Assembly: GCA_934254755.1 (NCBI GenBank)
Contig: CAKQMM010000052.1
Coordinates: 1 to 7,188, forward strand
Origin: an uncultured Clostridia bacterium
GTDB taxonomy: Bacteria; Bacillota; Clostridia; Christensenellales; Borkfalkiaceae
DNA length: 7,188 nucleotides
Direction of reading: 5' to 3'
Part shown: positions 1-5,319 of the stretch, piece after piece
Numbering within the stretch: position 1 is the stretch's first letter
Layout: every line of letters begins with the position of its first letter
The notes under the pieces: generated by a model
The model's database searches: none
The model's input: only the letters and a program-made list of their open reading frames with translations
What the model was told of the DNA's origin: nothing
Program-made: the position numbers and the translations under genes

Positions 1-257
1 ATGTTGATGACGCAGTCGGGCTTTTCGTTGATGATGTAGTTACGGGCGATTACTTCTTCCGGCGTGTAGGGGGAAAGGGAGTAAATTCCCGGCAAGTCTA
101 CGACAGCGACGGGTTCGGCGCATTTTTTGTATACGCCGTCGCGCTTATCTACGGTTACGCCCGGCCAGTTGCCGACGTGTGCGGTCGAACCCGTAAGACT
201 GTTGAACAAAGTCGTCTTACCACAGTTCGGGTTGCCCGCTAAAGCAAATCTTTTCAT
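1..257 (-). CDS. feoB: Ferrous iron transporter FeoB, N-terminal part (cut by window edge)
   Basis: This is the start of the large membrane protein that imports Fe2+ across the cytoplasmic membrane. Only the first 85 codons are in the window; the family is usually 600-800 residues. What is visible is the beginning of the cytosolic GTPase (G) domain: the G1/P-loop GNPNCGKTT at residues 8-16, the G2 region VGNWPGVTV around residues 28-36 with its conserved Thr, and the G3 motif DLPG at about residues 54-57, followed by IYSLSPYTPEE as in other FeoB proteins. The start is ATG at 257. It overlaps the feoA stop by one base (TAATG), with GGAGG at 268-272 ten bases upstream, so the two genes are probably translationally coupled. 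The transmembrane permease part lies outside the window. The family assignment is very secure; completeness of the gene cannot be judged. Confidence 0.97.
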   Translation of the reverse strand, partial: MKRFALAGNPNCGKTTLFNSLTGSTAHVGNWPGVTVDKRDGVYKKCAEPVAVVDLPGIYSLSPYTPEEVIARNYIINEKPDCVIN

Positions 258-490
258 TATTTTTTAACCTCCGTTTTAACGCATACGGCTTCGGTTTTAC
301 GAAGCGTAAGTTCATAACCCCTGACGGTTATTTCGATGGGGTCGCCGAGCGGCGCTTTTTTGCGCATATACACTTCCGCGCCGGGCGTTATGCCCATGTC
401 GAAAAGTCTGCGCTTGATTTTACCCTCGCCGAGGACGGCTTTAACAACTCCGCTTTCGCCGACGGTAAAGGTGTCGAGTGTCTTTTCCAT
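257..490 (-). CDS. feoA: FeoA domain protein (second feoA, adjacent to feoB)
   Basis: This is a 77-residue cytosolic SH3-like FeoA protein, thought to interact with FeoB and support Fe2+ uptake. Almost the whole length matches the family. The signature RRLFDMGITPGAEVYMRKKAP occupies about residues 27-47 and is followed by LGDPIEITVRGYELTLRKTEA at 48-68, the classic FeoA core. The start is ATG at 490, preceded by AAAAGGAG at 499-506 with an eight-base spacing. The stop overlaps the feoB start. A second, more divergent FeoA-like protein lies 40 bp upstream, so the operon has two feoA genes. This copy is the canonical one by sequence. Confidence 0.95.
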   Translation of the reverse strand: MEKTLDTFTVGESGVVKAVLGEGKIKRRLFDMGITPGAEVYMRKKAPLGDPIEITVRGYELTLRKTEAVCVKTEVKK

Positions 491-530
491 ATATGTTTCT
501 CCTTTTAGTTACCCTGCTTTGGTTGCGCTT

Positions 531-743
531 TTACGCAACGAATATTTTAGTCGAAAGTTCGCTATCTAAAGCGATTCTTCCGTCTTTAATTTTGCAAACC
601 GTACTGCCGCCCGAAGAACTAAGCACCGTCAATTCTCCGTCAACGGTTATCCCTAAACTTTCAAGATGCTTTTTAAGCTTATCGTCCGCCGCAATTTTAA
701 CGACTTTAAGCGGAACGTTAAGCGGCGCTAACACTATCGGCAT
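531..743 (-). CDS. feoA: FeoA-like small protein (first of two feoA genes)
   Basis: This 70-residue protein is the first gene of the leftward iron operon. It shows a FeoA/SH3-like pattern: the N-terminal segment MPIVLAPLNVPLKVVKI, then KKHLESLGITVDGELTVLSSSGGSTVCKIKDGRIALD at about 24-60, equivalent to the RLxDMGIxPGxxV...PxxGDPxxxxVRGxxxxL of standard FeoA. The GDP turn is replaced by a Gly/Ser-rich SSSGGS stretch, and it ends with STKIFVA. Such variants commonly precede a canonical feoA-feoB pair in Clostridia; their separate role is not established. The start is ATG at 743, with AAAGGAG at 750-756 and a six-base spacing. The promoter lies at 816-844. A 40-bp gap separates it from the next feoA. 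Confidence 0.88.
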   Translation of the reverse strand: MPIVLAPLNVPLKVVKIAADDKLKKHLESLGITVDGELTVLSSSGGSTVCKIKDGRIALDSELSTKIFVA

Positions 744-785
744 AATTCGCTCCTTTCGCCCTTAAATTATGCGGGCGAGATTATG

Positions 786-807
786 AATATGAATGTTTTT
801 TCATATT
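786..807. promoter_or_regulatory. Inverted repeat IR1, putative operator downstream of the feo -10 box
   Basis: Arms AATATGAA (786-793) and TTCATATT (800-807) are perfect 8-bp complements around a 6-bp spacer. On the outer side the arm extends to TATGAATATGAA (782-793). The site covers the predicted start of the feo transcript, so a bound protein would block transcription initiation. It uses the same arms and spacer length as the second site at 850-871. Length and symmetry fit a TetR-family operator, and the nearest candidate protein is the divergent TetR regulator. Confidence 0.75.
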
Positions 808-815
808 TCAACAAT

Positions 816-844
816 ATATTAGCGCATCTGTTTTTTATTGTCAA
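816..844 (-). promoter_or_regulatory. feo operon promoter (sigma-A type)
   Basis: Read on the minus strand, there is a perfect -35 box TTGACA (839-844), a 17-bp spacer and a -10 box TAATAT (816-821). Transcription should begin near 809, giving a leader of about 65 nt before the first feoA. Both flanks carry an identical-armed inverted repeat: one covers roughly +3 to +24 of the transcript, the other lies just upstream of the -35 box. This arrangement suggests repression by a dimeric regulator. The promoter is inferred from sequence only. Confidence 0.85.
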
Positions 845-849
845 GCAAA

Positions 850-871
850 AATATGAAGTTTTTTTCATATT
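850..871. promoter_or_regulatory. Inverted repeat IR2, putative operator between the feo and tetR promoters
   Basis: Arms AATATGAA (850-857) and TTCATATT (864-871) surround a 6-bp spacer, the same geometry as IR1. The outer extension is on the right, TTCATATTCATA (864-875), which is the exact reverse complement of the extended left arm of IR1 (782-793). The site ends just upstream of the feo -35 box on one side and about 20 bp before the tetR -35 position on the other, so it could influence both directions. Confidence 0.75.
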
Positions 872-890
872 CATAAAAATTTTTAAACGG

Positions 891-919
891 TTGCTTTTTT
901 TGCGCCGATAATGTATAAT
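891..919 (+). promoter_or_regulatory. tetR promoter giving a very short leader
   Basis: A perfect -10 hexamer TATAAT (914-919) lies 17 bp downstream of a weak -35, TTGCTT (891-896), which matches only the first three consensus bases. The expected transcription start near 926 is only about four bases before the ATG at 930, so the transcript would be leaderless or nearly so. The -10 call is strong and the -35 call is weak. Confidence 0.65.
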
Positions 920-929
920 GTAAAGCGTT

Positions 930-1529
930 ATGAAAGCGATACGCGAACCGAACCAAGAACGTTCGATTGAAAAAAAGAATAAGATAATAGACGCAAGTTA
1001 CGAAATTTTTTCGGAAGCGGGCTACTACGGCACGAACACGACGGATATTGCAAAGCGCGCCGGCGTTTCGACAGGGATAGTTTACAGTTACTTTAAAGAC
1101 AAGCGCGACATTTTGCTTTACGTTTTAAATATATATATAGATAAAGTTGCGGAGCCTGTTTTAGCGTGCGTGAACGAACTGTCCGCGCCGATAAACTACC
1201 CCGCTTTTATCGACAAAATTTTAAACCTTGCAATTAAACTCCATAAAGAAAACGCCCACCTTCACAACGCTCTCCACTCGCTTACTTCGAGCGATAAAGC
1301 CGTGGGCGACGAGTTTATTCGGCTTGAAGACGTTATCACGAAAGCCGTTATCGGCAGATTTAAAGAGCTGAACATCGTAGGCGACCATTTAACCGAAAAG
1401 GTTCACCTTTCGATGAACCTTATCCAGTCGTACTCGCACGAAGTTACTTTTGACAAGCACGATTATATAAACTACCCAGCTATGAAAGCGGAAGTCGAAC
1501 AAATTATAACCGGATTGTTTGAAAATTAG
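930..1529 (+). CDS. TetR/AcrR-family transcriptional regulator, divergent from feo
   Basis: This is a 199-residue one-component DNA-binding regulator of typical TetR length. The N-terminal domain (about residues 15-62) carries the family pattern IIDASYEIFSEAGYYGTNTT, with the helix-turn-helix at roughly 37-55 (TTDIAKRAGVSTGIVYSYF) followed by KDKRDILLYVL. The rest (about 65-199) is an all-helical ligand-binding and dimerisation region with no clear ligand signature; the LHKENAHLHNALHS stretch at 104-117 resembles a motif common to many TetR C-terminal domains. The start is fixed: an in-frame TAA at 921-923 lies just upstream and no other start codon precedes the DNA-binding domain. No Shine-Dalgarno sequence is visible. 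Its position opposite the feo operon, with paired palindromes between them, suggests that it represses feo and perhaps itself, but its effector is unknown. Confidence 0.93.
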   Translation: MKAIREPNQERSIEKKNKIIDASYEIFSEAGYYGTNTTDIAKRAGVSTGIVYSYFKDKRDILLYVLNIYIDKVAEPVLACVNELSAPINYPAFIDKILNLAIKLHKENAHLHNALHSLTSSDKAVGDEFIRLEDVITKAVIGRFKELNIVGDHLTEKVHLSMNLIQSYSHEVTFDKHDYINYPAMKAEVEQIITGLFEN

Positions 1530-1540
1530 CGGGTAGCGGA

Positions 1541-1815
1541 TAGTGGTTAGATTATTTCACTGTCATTCTGAGTGTAGCGACAGCGAAACGAAGAATCCCT
1601 GCGGAAGCGGCAGCCGTCGGCTGCTGTAAATTAGTGGTTAGTAGGGGACGGCGCCCCGACGACCCGTTAGTGGATAGAGCGCGCCCACCCTTGCCCCACT
1701 TGTTAAGGGGGGAAGCCGACGTTAATAAGCGGCGGCAGGGGGGATTGGCTAATCCTATATAAAAAACTTCCGCATAAAAAACGGCAGGAGCAAGCCCCTG
1801 CCCTACGTTAAGTTT
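1541..1815. repeat. Mosaic of short dispersed intergenic repeats and hairpins
   Basis: This non-coding stretch after tetR is built from small repeat-like blocks. The phrase TAGTGGTTAG or close variants appear at 1541-1550, 1632-1641 and 1667-1676. At 1561-1598 is a version of the widespread TGTCATTCTGAG...CGAAGAATCC element. Hairpin-forming blocks follow: GCAGCCG/CGGCTGC with a one-base centre (1610-1624), GGGG/CCCC around 1644-1657, CCCC/GGGG around 1694-1711, and GGCAGG...CCTGCC (1783-1802). No open reading frame of note was seen. Such blocks recur between genes in many uncultured Clostridia and other phyla, and how they spread is poorly understood. Recognition comes from memory, not from a search, and the edges are approximate. 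Confidence 0.6.
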
Positions 1816-1855
1816 TGTGGTTTTATGAATCTTGCCCGCAAATAAAAAACAACAA

Positions 1856-1894
1856 AACCCCCGAACGATAGGAATTTATAAGCGTTCGGGGGTT
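1856..1894. terminator. Bidirectional rho-independent terminator between tetR and phoR
   Basis: A perfect 12-bp stem pairs AACCCCCGAACG (1856-1867) with CGTTCGGGGGTT (1883-1894) around a 15-nt loop. The plus-strand 3' side is T-rich (1898-1913), and on the minus strand the stem is followed by TTGTTGTTTTTTATTT (the complement of 1840-1855). It therefore can stop tetR transcripts from the left and act as a back-up stop for the leftward phosphate operon. Confidence 0.88.
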
Positions 1895-1918
1895 AAATTT
1901 TGTATTTTTATTTATCCT

Positions 1919-1971
1919 GCGCAAGCAAGAATTTTTAGTTTGCAAATCAAGTTAGGCGGGTAATTCGACGA
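1919..1971 (+). repeat. Repeat copy A (53 bp), including a copy of the phoR 3' end
   Basis: It aligns without gaps to 2077-2129 with 43 of 53 identical positions. The last 16 bases, GCGGGTAATTCGACGA (1956-1971), are identical to the final codons of phoR at 2114-2129. Read on the minus strand it again spells V-E-L-P-A-stop. It forms an 11/12-bp inverted repeat with copy B (1955-1966 against 1978-1989). Confidence 0.75.
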
Positions 1972-1977
1972 GGAGGA

Positions 1978-2024
1978 GAATTAGCCGCCGAATTAGATTT
2001 TTAGGTTAAAAAAATTGCTTACGC
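1978..2024 (-). repeat. Repeat copy B (about 47 bp, inverted)
   Basis: Read on the minus strand this runs GCGTAAGCA, a T-rich stretch, CCTAAAA and GGCGGCTAATTC. It matches copy C (2077-2129) at about 36 of 44 aligned positions with one short gap. It lies in opposite orientation between copies A and C, so it can pair with either. Confidence 0.6.
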
Positions 2025-2085
2025 AAGGCAAACACCCGAAGTCGTGCTTTTTGCACTACGAGCGGTGTTTAACAAAGCGTAAGCA
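2008..2085 (-). terminator. Large hairpin with T tract after phoR, likely end of the pst-pho operon
   Basis: On the minus strand, starting 24 bp after the phoR stop, an interrupted but concentric hairpin forms. The outer arms are 2077-2085/2016-2024 (9 bp, TGCTTACGC), the middle arms AAACACC/GGTGTTT (2064-2070/2030-2036), and the inner arms GTGC/GCAC (2053-2056/2044-2047) around a five-base loop. The hairpin is followed directly by a run of seven T on the minus strand (2008-2014). This is terminator-like, although its length and internal mismatches are unusual. The outer arms belong to repeat copies B and C. Confidence 0.55.
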
Positions 2086-2129
2086 GGAATTTTTAGCCTA
2101 AAAGGCAATTTAAGCGGGTAATTCGACGA
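2077..2129 (+). repeat. Repeat copy C (53 bp), overlapping the end of phoR
   Basis: This is the direct-repeat partner of copy A, 158 bp away, with 43 of 53 identical positions. It begins outside phoR and runs over its stop codon and last six codons. The ending V-V-E-L-P is usual for this kinase family, which suggests that the gene tail is original and was copied with its flank to form copy A, rather than that the repeat inserted here. Confidence 0.75.
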
Positions 2130-3771
2130 CAATCTTAGTCCCCACGCCGAGTTTGCTCGTCAGGGTGAGCTTAAACCCGTAAAGGTTGCAGATGTGCTTG
2201 ACTATTGCTAACCCTAAACCGGTGCCGCCCGTTTTTTGCGAGCGCGACTTATCGACGCGGTAAAACCGCTCAAAAATTCTCTCTTTATCTTCGTCGGCTA
2301 TGCCGATGCCGTCGTCTTCGACGGTTAAAATGAATTTATCGCCCGATTTTTCAACGATTGCTTTGGCGTAACCTCCGCCGCCCGTATATCTTACGGCGTT
2401 TTCAAGCAGGTTTTTAACGAGTTCTTCGGCGTGGCGGCCGCTCATTTTAACCTTTCCGCCGCCCGCAACGCTCAACTTAACTTTGTTTTTGTCGGCAAGG
2501 GGGATAAGTTCGTCTTTGACCGACTGCAAAACCTCGCCTAAATCGACCGTTTCGTCCGCGGGCTTATCTTCCGTTTCTAACCTCGAAAGCGCGAGCATAT
2601 CGTTGATAAGTTTAACGATTCTATCCACCTGCGCGCCGATTTTTTCGGACAGCTCTTTCGCCTTTTCATCTTTCGACGTCATAAATAAAATTTCGTTGAA
2701 GCCTTTTATCGCGGTAAGCGGGGTTTTCAGTTCGTGCGAAGCGTTCGCAAAAAATTCCGAACGGGTCTTTTCGGCGAGTTTCGCGCTCGTTATATCGTTC
2801 AAAACGACGACGGCATATCCGCCGTCAAGCGGTTTGACGCTTACCGAATAGTACTTTCCGAAAGCGGAAAACTCCGTTTCGCGCGCCTCACTTTCCGAAA
2901 CGGCGGCTTTAATTGCGGAAACAAACTCTTCGTCCACGGAAAGAGTGTAATAAGGCTTGCCGGTAACGTCGGGGATTTTTAAAAACTCTTTCGCGGCGGC
3001 GTTTATAACGCTTATATCCCCGTTTTGTTCAAGCACTATTATCCCGTCGGTTACGTTGGATAAAACGTAGTTCAGTTTTTCGCGCTCTCCCTTTAATTCG
3101 GTAAAGGTGTTTTGCAATTTATCGGATATTTCGTCAATTTCGCCGTAAACTTCTTTCAAGTCTTTGTCTTTTATGGCGAGCGGCTTATCCGCGCGCTTTC
3201 CGTCCGCAATCGCGCCGAGATTGTTTTTTATCGCTTCCAGCGGCTTTAAAAGGTTTGCGTTTATTAACAGGCTTGCAATGAACGCCGCAAGGAGGGCGAA
3301 TATCAAAGTGAGCGCCATATATCCGACGGTGTTAAAGACGTAACCCTTAACGCTTTCGACGGGTATAGCCACGCGGACGAGCACGAAGCCGCCGTCTATA
3401 TCGACCTTTTCGGCGTAGTAAACCATATCTTCGTTAAGGGTGCCGCTGTAACGGGTAACAACCTTAGGCTCGCCGATTATGGCGGCGGTCAGCTCCTCTC
3501 TACTGTCGTGCATGGTGCCGACGATAGAGCTGTCTTCACTATCCGCAATCACCCTAAAATCGCTGTCGATAACCGTTACGCGCACGTTTTTAGGAACGTT
3601 TTTAGCGACGTTCTCGTTATAGTTTGCGCTGTAAGCGCGGGTCAAAGCAACCACTTCGCGCTCTGCGGTTTTGTACTGCGAGTTCTGGGTTATTTTTATG
3701 CCCGATATGAATGCGAATATTAGCGACGCGGCTATTATCGCAACGTTGAAAATTAAAATTTTTTTCTTCAT
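2110..3771 (-). CDS. phoR: Phosphate sensor histidine kinase PhoR
   Basis: This 553-residue membrane-bound sensor kinase should autophosphorylate and pass the phosphate to the adjacent PhoP in response to phosphate supply. Visible parts, in order: transmembrane segment at about 5-24; extracytoplasmic sensor region at about 27-147; second transmembrane segment at about 149-171; HAMP-like linker at about 172-225; PAS domain at about 232-330 (SNVTDGIIVLEQNGDISVINAAAKEFL); HisKA H-box FFANASHELKTPLTAIKGF with His346; and the ATPase domain with N-box LLENAVRYT (Asn458), G1 DDGIGI (486-491), ERFYRVD F-box (501-507) and G2 GGTGLGL (515-521). All catalytic motifs are intact. ATG at 3771 is the only plausible start, since an in-frame TAA lies three codons upstream; no Shine-Dalgarno sequence is visible. 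A 125-bp gap separates it from phoP. WalK-type kinases share this architecture, so PhoR rests mainly on the pst-phoU-phoP context. Confidence 0.93.
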   Translation of the reverse strand: MKKKILIFNVAIIAASLIFAFISGIKITQNSQYKTAEREVVALTRAYSANYNENVAKNVPKNVRVTVIDSDFRVIADSEDSSIVGTMHDSREELTAAIIGEPKVVTRYSGTLNEDMVYYAEKVDIDGGFVLVRVAIPVESVKGYVFNTVGYMALTLIFALLAAFIASLLINANLLKPLEAIKNNLGAIADGKRADKPLAIKDKDLKEVYGEIDEISDKLQNTFTELKGEREKLNYVLSNVTDGIIVLEQNGDISVINAAAKEFLKIPDVTGKPYYTLSVDEEFVSAIKAAVSESEARETEFSAFGKYYSVSVKPLDGGYAVVVLNDITSAKLAEKTRSEFFANASHELKTPLTAIKGFNEILFMTSKDEKAKELSEKIGAQVDRIVKLINDMLALSRLETEDKPADETVDLGEVLQSVKDELIPLADKNKVKLSVAGGGKVKMSGRHAEELVKNLLENAVRYTGGGGYAKAIVEKSGDKFILTVEDDGIGIADEDKERIFERFYRVDKSRSQKTGGTGLGLAIVKHICNLYGFKLTLTSKLGVGTKIVVELPA

Positions 3772-3896
3772 AATCGTTTATTATCTGACTATACGCGGGG
3801 TTTTGTTGCGGATAGTTTGATTTTGAATATCGTTTTATTGCGGGGTTTATCAGATTTTTTAATTCGCAAAACGGCGACGCGGTAAAATGCGACGAC

Positions 3897-4568
3897 TCAT
3901 TTCAGCATATATCCGACGCCGCGGACGGTGACTATTTCTGCGGCGGAACCGCTTAGTTTTTTGCGCAAATCGGAAACGAAAATGTCGAGCGTTCGCGTTT
4001 CGCCGTAATTCTCGCCCCACACTTCGTCTAAAAGTTCATCCCGCGTGAAAGCTTTCCCCGCGTTTTTGACAAGCACCCGCAAAAGTTCGTACTGCTTTAA
4101 AGTGAGCGTAAGCTCGGTACCTGCAACGGTTATTGTATGCGCCGTATCGTCAACGACTATATCTTTATAACTCGCCCCGCCAATTTTAGGCGACGTGCGG
4201 CGAAGCCTTGCGTTTACACGCGCCACAAGCTCCATTATGCCGAAAGGTTTTTCGATATAATCGTCCGCGCCTAAGTTGAGCCCTTTAACCTTATCTATCT
4301 CGGCGGTTTTGGCAGAAACCATAATGACGGGCAAATCTTTAAGCGACGGGCGTTTTCTTATTTCAGACAAAACGCCGTAGCCGTCTATCCCGTCGAGCAT
4401 AATATCCAGGATATACAAATCGGGGGCAACGGTTTCGTTTTCGATAAGCAAATCTTCGCCGCGCGTAAAGCATTTGACCGCGTAACCCGCAGGGGTTAAA
4501 GCGTAGTCGTACACTTCTAAAATAGGCTTTTCGTCGTCTAAGCAATAAATAAGTTTTTGTTGGCGCAT
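3897..4568 (-). CDS. phoP: Phosphate response regulator PhoP/PhoB (OmpR family)
   Basis: This 223-residue cytosolic transcription factor is expected to be phosphorylated by the PhoR encoded just downstream and to control phosphate-starvation genes. The receiver domain (about 5-122) has the acidic pair Asp11-Asp12, the phospho-acceptor Asp55 in LYILDIMLDG, Ser85 in VIMVSAKT, and Lys107 in IEKPFG. The winged-helix DNA-binding domain (about 132-223) contains LTLKQYELLRVLVKNAGKAF, TRDELLDEVWG and the recognition-helix region TRTLDIFVSDLRKKL (191-205), ending in the usual VRGVGYMLK. The start is ATG at 4568, with GGAGAG at 4572-4577; only 10 bp separate it from phoU, indicating one transcript. Bacillota usually call this phoP and proteobacteria phoB. 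Nothing is unusual in length or key residues. Confidence 0.95.
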   Translation of the reverse strand: MRQQKLIYCLDDEKPILEVYDYALTPAGYAVKCFTRGEDLLIENETVAPDLYILDIMLDGIDGYGVLSEIRKRPSLKDLPVIMVSAKTAEIDKVKGLNLGADDYIEKPFGIMELVARVNARLRRTSPKIGGASYKDIVVDDTAHTITVAGTELTLTLKQYELLRVLVKNAGKAFTRDELLDEVWGENYGETRTLDIFVSDLRKKLSGSAAEIVTVRGVGYMLK

Positions 4569-4578
4569 AAACTCTCCG

Positions 4579-5232
4579 TCAACCCGGTTTGTGGTAGCCC
4601 GTGGCGGCGTACTCGACCCACTCGCCTATGTTCACGGCGTGGTCGCCTATACGCTCTAAGTACTTTGCTATCATCATAAAAAGCACGGCTTGGTCGGCGC
4701 AGGCAGGGTCCTTTACGATAAGGGCGACGAGCTCGTCTTTAACCGTTAAAAACAGTTTGTCCACCCTGTCGTCGCGCTTATCGAGTTCGCGCGCGGCGGC
4801 TAAGTCTTTATCAACGTAACTTTTAACCCCGTCTTTAACCATTTCGACCGCAATTTTAGCCATAGCTTCTATGTGTTCGGGTTGTTTTATGAATTTTTCG
4901 TTTTTAAATTGAAGCGAAAGCTCGGATATGTCCGCCGCCTGGTCGGCGATTCGCTCTAAATCGGTTATCATTTTAAGCGCGGCGGAAACGTCGCGGAAGT
5001 CGCCCGCAACGGGGTGTTCCATAAGCAGAATTTTCAAACAGTCCTGCTCTATCTCGCGCTCTTTATAGTCGATTTGCTTATCGCTTGCGATGACGAGCTT
5101 CGCTAAACTTTCGTCGCGCGTTTTAAGGGCGGTGACCGACCGCTCTATCGACTCGACGACGGCTCTGCACATCTCGGTAAGCTTATCGAACACGATTTTA
5201 AGTTCGCTTTCGTACTTGCTTCTTATACTCAT
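4579..5232 (-). CDS. phoU: Phosphate signalling modulator PhoU
   Basis: This 217-residue cytosolic protein is made of two three-helix PhoU repeats. The family links the Pst transporter to the PhoR kinase and keeps the Pho response off when phosphate is plentiful. Each repeat has the metal-binding signature: DLERIADQAADI at 91-102 (Glu93, Asp97, with Asp101 where the family usually has Asn) and YLERIGDHAVNI at 191-202 (Glu193, Asp197, Asn201). Length is standard. The start is ATG at 5232; the best ribosome binding site, AAAGGAG at 5247-5253, lies 14 bases upstream, which is longer than usual, and no closer in-frame start exists. It sits between pstB (87-bp gap) and phoP (10-bp gap), the context expected for a regulator bridging transporter and two-component system. 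Confidence 0.96.
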   Translation of the reverse strand: MSIRSKYESELKIVFDKLTEMCRAVVESIERSVTALKTRDESLAKLVIASDKQIDYKEREIEQDCLKILLMEHPVAGDFRDVSAALKMITDLERIADQAADISELSLQFKNEKFIKQPEHIEAMAKIAVEMVKDGVKSYVDKDLAAARELDKRDDRVDKLFLTVKDELVALIVKDPACADQAVLFMMIAKYLERIGDHAVNIGEWVEYAATGYHKPG

Positions 5233-5280
5233 AGTATATATTTAAACTCCTTTTTTTACAAGTCTTTGTTAAACTATCGC

Positions 5281-5307
5281 ATAAAACCCGCAAAATTTCG
5301 GTTTTAT
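5281..5307. other. Small hairpin between pstB and phoU
   Basis: Perfect 8-bp arms ATAAAACC (5281-5288) and GGTTTTAT (5300-5307) surround an 11-base loop in the pstB-phoU gap. The stem is AT-rich and no T tract follows it on the minus strand, so it is not a convincing terminator. It could be an mRNA processing or stabilising structure that sets the ratio of transporter to regulator, or it could be chance. Confidence 0.3.
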
Positions 5308-5319
5308 TAGGGCGGGATA

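Noticed and set aside
478..765. Open frame of about 95 codons on the plus strand opposite the feoA genes
   Set aside because: It is antisense to two clear feoA genes, its product resembles no family I know, and it is explained by the codon bias of the opposite strand. The same applies to the other plus-strand frames opposite phoR, phoU, pstB and pstA.
1239..1278. Cluster of His residues (105, 110, 112, 116) in TetR as a possible metal site
   Set aside because: Part of this pattern (LHKEN..LH..L) is common in ordinary TetR C-terminal domains, and no Cys or clear acidic ligand set accompanies it, so an iron-sensing claim is not supported by sequence alone.
1530..2109. CRISPR array, tRNA or riboswitch in the gene-free stretch
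   Set aside because: The repeats are not evenly spaced and have no uniform spacers, no cloverleaf could be traced, and no conserved riboswitch core was recognised; the hairpins are better explained as dispersed repeats and terminators.
4363..4545. Arg-rich 60-codon frame on the minus strand inside phoP
   Set aside because: It overlaps the receiver domain of phoP in another frame, and its Arg/Tyr-rich composition is what a frame-shifted reading of this GC-biased gene would give.
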